DNA of 64,000 nt from Gibbula magus. Taxonomy: Eukaryota > Mollusca > Gastropoda > Trochida > Trochidae. Below the pieces are notes generated by a model. The model worked only from the letters and a program-made list of their open reading frames with translations, did not search any database and was not told the origin of the DNA. Below are positions 30,851 to 43,100 of the stretch, piece by piece (positions within the stretch are counted from its first letter, which is position 1; each line of letters opens with the position of its first letter). Made by a program: the position numbers and the translations under genes. The stretch covers positions 42,670,687-42,734,686 of the forward strand of contig OW388305.1 of the NCBI GenBank assembly GCA_936450465.1. Reading direction: 5' to 3'.

Positions 30851-33451
30851 TTCCCATAGATGTGCCTTTTCTATTTTCAATTATGTCAAATTATATTTGG
30901 AAGCGGGGTATGTGAGCTTTGCTCGCTTTTACACTTGTTTCAAATGGTATAACTTAAAACCTGAAAGTTCGGCAGAATCAACATTGAAAATGCACAGATT
31001 CGGGATTCTTTCATTGATACAGTCAGGGGCGGTCAGCATTTCACAGTTCGTTTCAGTTCTTTTCATCGCTTCACATTTATTTTCAGGTCTTTTACAAATT
31101 AATATGTTAAAAAGGCATATGTAACACATCAGGTCACATTTAGTTTCAGTTCTTTCATACTTAAAACATTTCATAAGGCATAGGTAACCCATCGCTTCAC
31201 ATTTTATTTCACACTTAAAATGTTCAGGAATATTTTACACATCGGCACATATTTCGTTTCAGTTCACAGCTATAACTTGAGGAGGATGTTGAAGAATCAT
31301 GCATGCACACTTTGAGATTGTCGAGAAACAACATGACGAGGACTAAATTCAGGGAATGCCTATGGTTTACATTAGGTGAAGTATACTTAGAAGTTTAACT
31401 CGTTCAGGTGTTAAATGTGTTGAAATTTAATATGTTTAGTTATAAAGAATACTAACGAATGGTAATGTGGTTTGGTTTAAACATATTTTATTCATTGAGA
31501 ACAGGATTGGGAACAAGTTATCCAACTTAAAATACCCTCTCCTTAGTATGTACAAAATTGATTTACATATATACAAACAAAATGACAGATAGTGAACAAG
31601 AGAAGGGTAAAATAGATGACGAGAAATAGCATAACATTATAACTGTAAACAACTCGTTGTGTGTCACTGATATAAGTTTGTTCTTAATAAAATAAACGTG
31701 TATTTTGATCTAATGATAAGTCTGCACTGCTCTAGCAAAAGTTTAATACCAATTGAAACACATGCTGGTACAGTAATACGCTTTAGTGCGGATACAAGCA
31801 CTCTCTCTGTTATTTATATAATGTACATTGAAACATAAAATGATAAGCATTCTCAATATGGTAACCGCATGTACAGTTTGCATTTAGTTTAATTCCAACG
31901 TTGTATAAATAATAATTCAACTAGCTTACAGTATATAGCAACTTAGTATGAATTATATTCAATTTTCTTTTGCCACATGAATAGTACTGTAGTGCAGGCG
32001 CGTGCTGATGAGAAATAATTGATTTAAATTTTGAAACTGTTTTAGACTGACGATGGGTGGTTGGTAGAACGTTCCAAGAACATATTGTTGATGGGTAATG
32101 TGATAATTTTTTTATGAAAAGAATGAATAGAATTTTGTATCAGACGAAGGAAATTGAGTCTAACACCTACTTCTATTCACGGGTTACATGAACATGTTAT
32201 AGTTTAGTATTTTAGTTATTACTCAAATATTTTACAAAATATAAAGCCAAAACAACAACCTGCAGCTGATCGGGGAAACCGTGCAGAAATACCAAACAGT
32301 CGAAACAAATAGATCGCTAATTGGTGGATGTCTATGTATGTCATACGCCTACAAACGAAAATAATTGCTGGTGAAGAAGTGTTTTTATTACATAATTTGG
32401 AGTGAGATACTCGGTTCTATCAGTGAAATAAACCCTCTATCAAGCTACAGTGGTGATATTGATCTCACACAAGCGATATCTACTGCGGGAGCCAATTTTG
32501 GATGATGAATTAAGTGAAATAGAAAAAAAAATGTTGAGTCGGGCCGAATCTTGTGAACTTTGATGCATAAGTTCGCGGTGATTCGCCCCAGAAAATTTGC
32601 GGGTATTCATTGTTATTCAACGTGGGCAATTCAACCAATCAGAATCAAGGATACACCGAAGTCATGTTACAATGTGCCATTTTTTTGTCTCTTTGTAACC
32701 CCCCTGTCACTCTGCGTTCTCATGAATCCCGAAAAACATCTCTTTTTTTCACACCAACACCAAGTTCACCATGTTCCTCCTACCCCACTATACATTGTAC
32801 GGTGATCTGACAAGTGGTAGATTCGCGCTCAACTGCTAAAATACTCTATTGCCTATACGACAGACAACGTCATAACGGCAAGCCGTTATCTCTCTCTAGC
32901 CATCATGATTTATGTGGACTTATACATGATAATGGTGTAATAGCTAGCAGAGAGCGAAAATCGAACGTAGTGCAAACTGGTTGTGAAGCACTGAAAGCAC
33001 TTTGAGCTTAGTAGGATCGCAAGGGGCGTGATAGAAGTGCAATGACAGCGCAATAGGAACGCAACAGGCGCGTAGTAGCAACTCCAGTGAATATCCAGAC
33101 AGAAGAAGTACGTTTCCAACTCGTTCCAAAATTCCAACTACGTTCCTAATACGTCAATGGAGTTTCCGATGGGTTGCCACGGTGACTGCAATGCGTTCCC
33201 CCGTCGCTCTCGCCAGAACCAATAACCTCTACGTTTGTTTTAAACATGTTTATTACAAACGCAGAGGTTCGGGGTTCTTGATCGTTCTTGGAGATTCCAG
33301 TGGGTCCTTGAGGGTTTCCACTGCAACCCTTACCCGTTATATGAGCTCTTACTGCGCTTCTCTCGCGATCTTTTCCAGAATACAATAAGAAAGACCACAA
33401 TTTAAAAAACCGTAACTAATTAAACGTGAAACATTTTAAATAAATAACAAG
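30851..33451. other. Unique AT-rich DNA, no gene seen
   Basis: 2.6 kb with no coherent open frame. A small hairpin at 33223-33266 (AACCTCTACGTTTGT paired with ACAAACGCAGAGGTT) and scattered short frames are the only structure I noticed. Confidence 0.5.
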
Positions 33452-33788
33452 TTAAAGGGGCAGCAGCACGTTTTTTGAAAATTTATAATGATAGTTTGTC
33501 ATTTATATTTACTTAAGAGGGTAAACATCGTATTACACAAACCAATTATCCGTAGTGGTAATAACGGTGTTGCGTATAAAGCCAAAATTGCATGGCGGCC
33601 ATTTTATTGTGAACACATTTTATTATTTGAATGACAAAAACTATTTCCATGGCGCTACGGAACCATGTCCGCTCACTTTTTAACTTGATTTTCCGAGGAG
33701 GGAAGGGTGTTTTACTATTGGTGACATCATTTTTCAAATACATTTCATCGACTTATTTCACCGAAAAAACGTGCTACTGCCCCTTTAA
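33452..33788. mobile_element. TTAA-flanked MITE, family A copy 4
   Basis: TTAAAGGGGCAGCAGCACGT to ACGTGCTACTGCCCCTTTAA with TTAA at both ends and GGCGGCCATTTTATTGTGAA inside. Confidence 0.9.
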
Positions 33789-33879
33789 TGGATGGATGTT
33801 TTCTCTCTGGAGCATGCATGTTCAAACATATGAGGTCTGAAATGGCTATATCAAATGAATTTTGGAGAGAACGTTTGAT

Positions 33880-34025
33880 TTAAAGGGGCATGCAATTTTT
33901 GCTTTATACGTAACATCATTATTACCACTACGGATAATTGGTTTGTGCAATAAGATGTTTATCATTATAAATGGGAAATTTGAAAAAATAAAATTTGCAA
34001 AAAAAACGTGCTACTGCCCCTTTAA
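33880..34025. mobile_element. TTAA-flanked MITE, family A copy 5 (internally deleted)
   Basis: 146 bp. TTAAAGGGGCA joins straight to TGCAATTTTTGCTTTATACG, then runs to ACGTGCTACTGCCCCTTTAA. The left arm and GGCGGCC part are lost. It sits 91 bp from copy 4. Confidence 0.85.
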
Positions 34026-34703
34026 GTTAAATGTAAAATGTAAATATTACCTTCTTGGGCTTATTTCGTTGTCGCATCATTGTTAGAGGCCATCAGATGT
34101 CTTATTTCATTCTAGCCTAGTTAAAAGGACAATTTCCTAAAGAAAATGGAAAAGGTAATATATTTTTTTAAAATTTGGCTTCTGAAAACATGATGTAACT
34201 ATGATGCATTACCATTTATCATTTTTTGTTGGCATTATTTCTTATGGATTCGATTGTTTTATCAGAAAACTGAACCAACATGATTGACCTGTCTTTGTCT
34301 TGAATGTGGAATGTACATTCAAATAACAAATATGTGCGCACAAAGTGTTTTTGTGTAACACACATATTTTTAAAAAGAAATTACTGGATCAGTTACCATT
34401 AATTGATAAATGATCTAGCATAAATAGAGGATATTATATGAGTGTCTATATCATACGATGTTAACGACATGAGTGCCTGAATATAAGAATTTCCCGAGCG
34501 AGAGCGACGGATATAAGTCACAAAATTGAGGAAAATACGTTTAAATTTTCTTTCAAGCATAGGTTGCTCCTCGCCGTTGCCATATTTAAAACTGAACGGT
34601 ATAGTAGTAATGGTAGATTTTTACTTAATTGTCAGACGCACCAGAACATTTTAAATACATATACATTGTACAGGTATTTGAAGGGCATTTAGAAGTGGTA
34701 TAC
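34026..34703. other. Unique AT-rich DNA, no gene seen
   Basis: No open frame or repeat that I can support. Confidence 0.5.
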
Positions 34704-34880
34704 ATAAGAACAGGAAGATTTTCTGGATAACAACTTCTTTAATGTGCAAATACACAACGTTTCGGAGTATATGCTCACTCCTTAAATCCTCCACCTGATA
34801 AAGGAGTGAGCATATACTCCGAAACGTCGTGTATTTTCATATTAAAGAAGTTGTTATCCAGAAAATCTTCCTGTTCTTAT
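34704..34880. repeat. Near-perfect long palindrome, arms about 79 bp
   Basis: ATAAGAACAGGAAGATTTTC (34704) is mirrored by the segment ending CCTGTTCTTAT at 34880. The arms 34704-34782 and 34801-34880 differ at only a few positions and are separated by 18 nt. Transcripts from either strand would form a strong hairpin. Confidence 0.92.
34795..34825 (+). ncRNA. Hammerhead-like motif at the palindrome centre
   Basis: CTGATAA, one unpaired A, stem GGAGT/ACTCC with loop GAGCATAT, then GAAAC. It matches CUGANGA...GAAA except A for the catalytic G8 and one extra A before stem II. Probably inactive or fortuitous, but the CTGATRAAGGAG...CTCCGAAACGT layout recalls sequences of retroelements that carry ribozymes. 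Confidence 0.25.
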
Positions 34881-35175
34881 ATACATTTTACAATAGTATA
34901 TAACAGTGTGTCGGGCAACAATTTGGCCTATGACACTAACAGCACATATTTTACGATAATAAGTCTTTTAAACATATTTGAAATTACAAAAGCTAAAATG
35001 TTTTGCTATCTTTTCTCATTCATAAGATCTAAAAACTTACCATTATTATATAAGTCAATGAAGAGACAGGTACACTTTAAAACACTTAAAACAAAGTAAA
35101 ACGTAGATCATAAAAGTTACATTCCATTAAAAAGTGAAACTCACCTTCAACCACATGTACATGAGAACTATATAC

Positions 35176-35703
35176 ATAAACTAATGTCCAAAAGAAAGTA
35201 CCCACCACAGTTGTTTTAGATTGAATTAATATCTAAAAGACGTGAGGTGTTTTTGATTATGTAACGATAAAAATAACTCATTTATGCAGTAATTCGAAGG
35301 AATTGATTTGTGTATGGTTAATGTATTGTTGAAATACCTTTGTTTAAAGGAGACAGGGGTCAAAAACGAAATTTACACTAACATGACCCCTACCGTCTTT
35401 AAAACGTTGTAAATTATTGAAGATTTAAGCACTTTAATCGAATTTTACATAAATTATAGCTTACATGTCTATAAACAGCTTTGATTTATGAAAATGAAAT
35501 TTGAAATTAAAATTTAATTCAAAATTTTGATTTTTAAAATTTTTTTAAAAACCTATTAGAAGCATTCTCTTACTGAAGGCAAAAACCTCCTTTTCTTTAC
35601 CGTTTTAGAATACGACGTCTAAAACTTGAGATATTTGTGATTGAAAATTGTACACATGATAAAATGAACTGAGGTGGGTACTTTCTTTTGGACATTAGTT
35701 TAT
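35176..35703. mobile_element. TIR element, family B-like copy 2
   Basis: A perfect 31-bp terminal inverted repeat: ATAAACTAATGTCCAAAAGA at 35176 and its complement ending GGACATTAGTTTAT at 35703. 528 bp, AT-rich, no transposase. TCCAAAAG near the tip recalls Tc1/mariner-type termini, but the TIR differs from that at 26343. Confidence 0.8.
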
Positions 35704-35993
35704 ATAATACACTATTTACAATTGTAAAAGAGGAACAGTGGGCTTGGTGATATTAGAGTGATGCTACAGAGTGATATTTTGCCCACAAGCATCGTAAAAT
35801 ATATAAACATCAATATGATTGCCCTCGTACATGTAGGTAATACATCAACGTATGCCGCTTGCACACTCAATGACATGCTATGTCACACAGTAGGTATTAG
35901 TCGAAATATTATCGTAGAATATTATCATTATACTGAATTCTTCATTGAATCCTTTATAGAAATGTTAATCATTTTATACGGATATTTTTGTAG

Positions 35994-36133
35994 CTTTGGT
36001 CGGCTTCCTCCTATGGTATCAGGAGAAAAGTTGTCAACAGGAAAAGAAAACCACACCTGAAAACTTGGTATTGAAAGAGCCCAATATACCTGTTCATCAC
36101 GGTATGGATACGAATTTTTTAAAGGGGCAGTAG
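35994..36133 (+). CDS. Possible terminal exon ending inside a MITE
   Basis: After a T-rich tract and AG (GATATTTTTGTAG, ending 35993), a frame reads ALVGFLLWYQEKSCQQEKK, then TTPENLVLKEPNIPVHHG, then MDTNFLKGQ and TAG at 36131-36133. The layout resembles the end of a membrane segment followed by a basic cytoplasmic tail. The last codons (LKGQ, stop) come from the tip of MITE copy 6. No family recognised; a different frame is also open at 35758-36060, so coding status is uncertain. Confidence 0.28.
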
Positions 36134-36451
36134 CACGTTAATTTTTCAAATTTCCCATTTTTAATGATAGTTTATGTCATTTATACTTACTTTAGAGGCT
36201 AAAAGATCTTATTACACAAACCAATATTCCGTAGTGGTAAAAACACTGTTGCGTATAAAGCAAAACTTGCATGGCGACCATTTCATTGTGAACACATTGT
36301 AACAATTCCAATGGCTTTACGGAATCACGTGCACTCATGTTTTAGCTTAATTTTCCGAAGAGGGAAGGGTGTTTTACTATTGGTGATATTTTTTTCAAAT
36401 ACATTTCATCGACTTATTTCACCGAAAAAAAACGTGCTACTGCCCCTTTTA
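36119..36451. mobile_element. TTAA-flanked MITE, family A copy 6
   Basis: TTAAAGGGGCAGTAGCACGT at the left; the right end AACGTGCTACTGCCCCTTTT has lost a perfect TTAA. The interior is shortened around GGCGACCATTTCATTGTGAA. Confidence 0.88.
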
Positions 36452-36750
36452 CACACGGGTTGACATATGCGCTTAGCATATTTGATTCTAACATATAAGA
36501 CACAGGCGACCCATGGGACCGACAGCATGCTTTATGAGACAATAAAAAATGCTTGTGATTTAAGACGTCAGTTAGAGCGTCGCTTTACAACTGACGTAAT
36601 ATTTTACGTCTCTTTGATTGTTCTATTGTAAATGAATATTTTCTGCTATGGGAGGCATTTATATTTTCAAAATATAGTTTACACAAATAACATATTAATA
36701 TCTCAATAGTTTTTAGATAAAAGCGAGTAATTGTTTAAGGGCATCTCATA

Positions 36751-36899
36751 TAAGAACTAGAAGACTCGTTGTTGTGCTTTATCGTAGAATAAAACATAGC
36801 AGGGAGCATAAAACACTCAGGGCTGCTCCCTTCGTGTTTTATGCCCCCTGTTATGCTTTATTTTACGATAAGGCATGCCAACTCGTCTCCTACTTCTTA
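36751..36899. repeat. Imperfect palindrome (fold-back element)
   Basis: TAAGAACTAGAAGACTCGTT at the left pairs with the segment ending CGTCTCCTACTTCTTA. The inner arms TGCTTTATCGTAGAATAAAA and TTTTACGATAAGGCA also pair, as do GCATAAAACAC and GTGTTTTATGC. A smaller pair, ACGTCAGTT/AACTGACGT, lies at 36564-36597. Confidence 0.75.
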
Positions 36900-37120
36900 A
36901 ATAAAACAACTACCACCTTAAACTTGAGTGAGTTGAAAGTATTAAAATGAAAGTATGAAACTTGTTTCTGTCCCTATTGTATTTGGATTTATCAAGTTAA
37001 AATTATATTAACGTAAACGTTTAATGATTTCTTTTTTTAAATGATTTGTGGATTATAAGACTGCAAACGTCTACCAGTTTTCTTCCTCCATAACATTCAT
37101 TACAATTTGGGAATAGATGT
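36900..37120. other. Unique flank of the satellite
   Basis: AT-rich unique DNA that gives way at about 37121 to a degenerate first unit (GTTGGAAGAGATGGCTTGAG). Confidence 0.6.
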
Positions 37121-40100
37121 GTTGGAAGAGATGGCTTGAGTAACATATGTGGGGAGAGGATGATTGTACACTGCGTTTGTTCCTGGTAGGCACAGTTGGG
37201 TGTGGGAAGAAATGGCTTGAGTTATATAGATGGGGAGAGGATGGTTGTACACTGCATTTGTTCCTGGTAGGTACAGTTGGGTGTGGGAAGAAATGGCTTG
37301 AGTAACATATGTGGGGAGAGGATGGTTGTACACTGCATTTGTTCCTGGTAGGCACAGCTGGGTGTGGGAAGAAATGGCTTGAGTTATATAGATGGGGAGA
37401 GGATGGTTGTACACTGCATTTGTTCCTGGTAGGCACAGTTGGGTGTGGGAAGAAATTGCTTGAGTAACATATGTGGGGAGAGGATGCTTGTACACTGCAT
37501 TTGTTCCTGGTAGGTACAGTTGGGTGTGGGAAGAAATGGCTTGAGTAACATATGTGGGGAGAGGATGGTTGTACACTGCATTTGTTCCTGGTAGGCACGG
37601 TTGGGTGTGGGAAGAAATGGCTTGAGTAACATATATGGGGAGAGGATGGTTGTACACTGCATTTGTTCCTGGTAGGTACAGTTGGGTGTGGGAAGAAATG
37701 GCTTGAGTAACATATGTGGGGAGAGGATGGTTGTATACTGCATTTGTTCCTGGTAGGTACAGTTGGGTGTGGGAAGAAATGGCTTGCGTAACATATGTGG
37801 GGAGAGGATGGTTGTACACTGCATTTGTTCCTGGTAGGTACAGTTGGGTGTGGGAAGAAATGGCTTGAGTAACATATGTGGGGAGAGGATGGTTGTACAC
37901 TGTGTTTGTTCCTGGTAGGTACAGTTGGGTGTGGGAAGAAATGGCTTGAGTAACATATGTGGGGAGAGGATGGTTGTACACTGCATTTGTTCCTGGTAGG
38001 TACAGTTGGGTGTGGGAAGAAATGGCTTGAGTAACATATGTGGGGAGAGGATGGTTGTACACTGCATTTGTTCCTGGTAGGTACAGTTGGGTGTGGGAAG
38101 AAATGGCTTGAGTAACATATGTGGGGAGAGGATGCTTGTACACTGCATTTGTTCCTGGTAGGTACAGTTGGGTGTGGGAAGAAATGGCTTGAGTAACATA
38201 TATGGGGAGAGGATGGTTATACACTGCATTTGTTCCTGGTAGGTACAGTTGGGTGTGGGAAGAAATGGCTTGAGTAACATATGTGGGGAGAGGATGGTTG
38301 TACACTGCATTTGTTCCTGGTAGGTACAGTTGGGTTTGGGAAGAAATGGCTTGAGTAACATATGTGGAGAGAGGATGGTTGTACACTGCATTTGTTCCTG
38401 GTAGGTACAGTTGGGTGTGGGAAGAAATGGCTTGAGTAACATATGTGGGGAGAGGATGGTTGTACACTGTGTTTGTTCCTGGTAGGCACAGTTGGGTGTG
38501 GGAAGAAATGGCTTGAGTAACATATGTGGGGAGAGGATGCTTGTACACTGCATTTGTTCCTGGTAGGTACAGTTGGGTGTGGGAAGAAATGGCTTGAGTA
38601 ACATATATGGGGAGAGGATGGTTATACACTGCATTTGTTCCTGGTAGGTACAGTTGGGTGTGGGAAGAAATGGCTTGAGTAACATATGTGGGGAGAGGAT
38701 GGTTGTACACTGCATTTGTTCCTGGTAGGTACAGTTGGGTGTGGGAAGAAATGGCTTGAGTAACATATGTGGGGAGAGGATGCTTGTACACTGCATTTGT
38801 TCCTGGTAGGTACAGTTGGGTGTGGGAAGAAATGGCTTGAGTAACATATGTGGGGAGAGGATGGTTGTACACTGCATTTGTTCCTGGTAGGTACAGTTGG
38901 GTGTGGGAAGAAATGGCTTGAGTAACATATGTGGGGAGAGGATGGTTCTACACTGCATTTGTTCCTGGTAGGTACAGTTGGGTGTGGGAAGAAATGGCTT
39001 GAGTAACATATGTGGGGAGAGGATGGTTGTACACTGCATTTGTTCCTGGTAGGTACAGTTGGGTGTGGGAAGAAATGGCTTGAGTAACATATGTGGGGAG
39101 AGGATGGTTGTACACTGCATTTGTTCCTGGTAGGTACAGTTGGGTGTGGGAAGAAATGGCTTGAGTAACATATGTGGGGAGAGGATGGTTGTACACTGCA
39201 TTTGTTCCTGGTAGGTACAGTTGGGTGTGGGAAGAAATGGCTTGAGTAACATATGTGGGGAGAGGATGGTTGTACACTGCATTTGTTCCTGGTAGGCACA
39301 GTTGGGTGTGGGAAGAAATGGCTTGAGTAACATATGTGGGGAGAGGATGCTTGTACACTGCATTTGTTCCTGGTAGGTACAGTTGGGTGTGGGAAGAAAT
39401 GGCTTGAGTAACATATGTGGGGAGAGGATGCTTGTACACTGCATTTGTTCCTGGTAGGTACAGTTGGGTGTGGGAAGAAATGGCTTGAGTAACATATGTG
39501 GGGAGAGGATGCTTGTACACTGCATTTGTTCCTGGTAGGTACAGTTGGGTGTGGGAAGAAATGGCTTGAGTAACATATGTGGGGAGAGGATGGTTGTACA
39601 CTGTGTTTGTTCCTGGTAGGCACAGTTGGGTGTGGGAAGAAATGGCTTGAGTAACATATGTGGGGAGAGGATGCTTGTACACTGCATTTGTTCCTGGTAG
39701 GTACAGTTGGGTGTGGGAAGAAATTGCTTGAGTAACATATGTGGGGAGAGGATGGTTGTACACTGCATTTGTTCCTGGTAGGTACAGTTGGGTGTGGGAA
39801 GAAATGGCTTGAGTAACATATGTGGGGAGAGGATGCTTGTACACTGCATTTGTTCCTGGTAGGTACAGTTGGGTGTGGGAAGAAATGGCTTGAGTAACAT
39901 ATGTGGGGAGAGGATGCTTGTACACTGCATTTGTTCCTGGTAGGTACAGTTGGGTGTGGGAAGAAATGGCTTGAGTAACATATGTGGGGAGAGGATGGTT
40001 GTACACTGCATTTGTTCCTGGTAGGTACAGTTGGGTGTGGGAAGAAATGGCTTGAGTAACATATGTGGGGAGAGGATGGTTGTACACTGCATTTGTTCCT

Positions 40101-40149
40101 GGTAGGTACAGTTGGGTGTGGGAAGAAATTGCTTGAGTAACATATGTGG

Positions 40150-43100
40150 GGAGAGGATGGTTGTACACTGCATTTGTTCCTGGTAGGTACAGTTGGGTGT
40201 GGGAAGAAATGGCTTGAGTAACATATGTGGGGAGAGGATGGTTGTACACTGCATTTGTTCCTGGTAGGTACAGTTGGGTGTGGGAAGAAATGGCTTGAGT
40301 AACATATGTGGGGAGAGGATGCTTGTACACTGCATTTGTTCCTGGTAGGTACAGTTGGGTGTGGGAAGAAATGGCTTGAGTAACATATGTGGGGAGAGGA
40401 TGCTTGTACACTGCATTTGTTCCTGGTAGGTACAGTTGGGTGTGGGAAGAAATGGCTTGAGTAACATATGTGGGGAGAGGATGCTTGTACACTGCATTTG
40501 TTCCTGGTAGGTACAGTTGGGTGTGGGAAGAAATAGCTTGAGTAACATATGTGGGGAGAGGATGGTTGTACACTGCATTTGTTCCTGGTAGGTACAGTTG
40601 GGTGTGGGAAGAAATGGCTTGAGTAACATATGTGGGGAGAGGATGCTTGTACACTGCATTTGTTCCTGGTAGGCACAGTTGGGTGTGGGAAGAAATGGCT
40701 TGAGTAACATATGTGGGGAGAGGATGGTTGTACACTGTGTTTGTTCCTGGTAGGTACACTTGGGTGTGGGAAGAAATGGCTTGAGTAACATATGTGGGGA
40801 GAGGATGGTTGTACACTGTGTTTGTTCCTGGTAGGCACAGTTGGGTGTGGGAAGAAATGGCTTGAGTAACATATGTGGGGAGAGGATGGTTGTACACTGC
40901 ATTTGTTCCTGGTAGGTACAGTTGGGTGTGGGAAGAAATGGCTTGAGTAACATATGTGGGGAGAGGATGGTTGTACACTGTGTTTGTTCCTGGTAGGTAC
41001 AGTTGGGTGTGGGAAGAAATGGCTTGAGTAACATATGTGGGGAGAGGATGGTTGTACACTGCATTTGTTCCTGGTAGGTACAGTTGGGTGTGGGAAGAAA
41101 TGGCTTGAGTAACATATGTGGGGAGAGGATGGTTGTACATTGCATTTGTTCCTGGTAGGTACAGTTGGGTGTGGGAAGAAATGGCTTGAGTAACATATGT
41201 GGGGAGAGGATGGTTGTACACTGCATTTGTTCCTGGTAGGTACAGTTGGGTGTGGGAAGAAATGGCTTGAGTAACATATGTGGGGAGAGGATGCTTGTAC
41301 ACTGCATTTGTTCCTGGTAGGTACAGTTGGGTGTGGGAAGAAATGGCTTGAGTAACATATGTGGGGAGAGGATGGTTGTACACTGCATTTGTTCCTGGTA
41401 GGTACAGTTGGGTGTGGGAAGAAATGGCTTGAGTAACATATGTGGGGAGAGGATGCTTGTACACTGCATTTGTTCCTGGTAGGTACAGTTGGGTGTGGGA
41501 AGAAATGGCTTGAGTAACATATGTGGGGAGAGGATGGTTCTACACTGCATTTGTTCCTGGTAGGTACAGTTGGGTGTGGGAAGAAATGGCTTGAGTAACA
41601 TATGTGTGGAGAGGATGGTTGTACACTGCATTTGTTCCTGGTAGGTACAGTTGGGTGTGGGAAGAAATGGCTTGAGTAACATATGTGGGGAGAGGATGGT
41701 TGTACACTGCATTTGATCCTGGTAGGTACAGTTGGGTGTGGGAAGAAATGGCTTGAGTAACATATGTGGGGAGAGGATGGTTGTACACTGCATTTGTTCC
41801 TGGTAGGTACAGTTGGGTGTGGGAAGAAATGGCTTGAGTAACATATGTGGGGAGAGGATGGTTGTACACTGCATTTGTTCCTGGTAGGTACAGTTGGGTG
41901 TGGGAAGAAATGGCTTGAGTAACATATGTGGGGAGAGGATGGTTGTACACTGTGTTTGTTCCTGGTAGGTACAGTTGGGTGTGGGAAGAAATGGCTTGAG
42001 TAACATATGTGGGGAGAGGATGGTTGTACACTGCATTTGTTCCTGGTAGGTACAGTTGGGTGTGGGAAGAAATGGCTTGAGTAACATATGTGGGGAGAGG
42101 ATGGTTGTACACTGCATTTGTTCCTGGTAGGTACAGTTGGGTGTGGGAAGAAATGGCTTGAGTAACATATGTGGGGAGAGGATGCTTGTACACTGCATTT
42201 GTTCCTGGTAGGTACAGTTGGGTGTGGGAAGAAATGGCTTGAGTAACATATGTGGGGAGAGGATGCTTGTACACTGCATTTGTTCCTGGTAGGTACAGTT
42301 GGGTGTGGGAAGAAATAGCTTGAGTAACATATGTGGGGAGAGGATGGTTGTACACTGCATTTGTTCCTGGTAGGTACAGTTGGGTGTGGGAAGAAATGGC
42401 TTGAGTAACATATGTGGGGAGAGGATGCTTGTACACTGCATTTGTTCCTGGTAGGCACAGTTGGGTGTGGGAAGAAATGGCTTGAGTAACATATGTGGGG
42501 AGAGGATGGTTGTACACTGTGTTTGTTCCTGGTAGGTACACTTGGGTGTGGGAAGAAATGGCTTGAGTAACATATGTGGGGAGAGGATGGTTGTACACTG
42601 TGTTTGTTCCTGGTAGGCACAGTTGGGTGTGGGAAGAAATGGCTTGAGTAACATATGTGGGGAGAGGATGGTTGTACACTGCATTTGTTCCTGGTAGGTA
42701 CAGTTGGGTGTGGGAAGAAATGGCTTGAGTAACATATGTGGGGAGAGGATGGTTGTACACTGTGTTTGTTCCTGGTAGGTACAGTTGGGTGTGGGAAGAA
42801 ATGGCTTGAGTAACATATGTGGGGAGAGGATGGTTGTACACTGCATTTGTTCCTGGTAGGTACAGTTGGGTGTGGGAAGAAATGGCTTGAGTAACATATG
42901 TGGGGAGAGGATGGTTGTACATTGCATTTGTTCCTGGTAGGTACAGTTGGGTGTGGGAAGAAATGGCTTGAGTAACATATGTGGGGAGAGGATGGTTGTA
43001 CACTGCATTTGTTCCTGGTAGGTACAGTTGGGTGTGGGAAGAAATGGCTTGAGTAACATATGTGGGGAGAGGATGCTTGTACACTGCATTTGTTCCTGGT

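Noticed and set aside
34806..35099. 97-codon plus-strand frame
   Set aside because: It begins inside the palindrome arm, uses AT-driven codons and has no recognisable domain.
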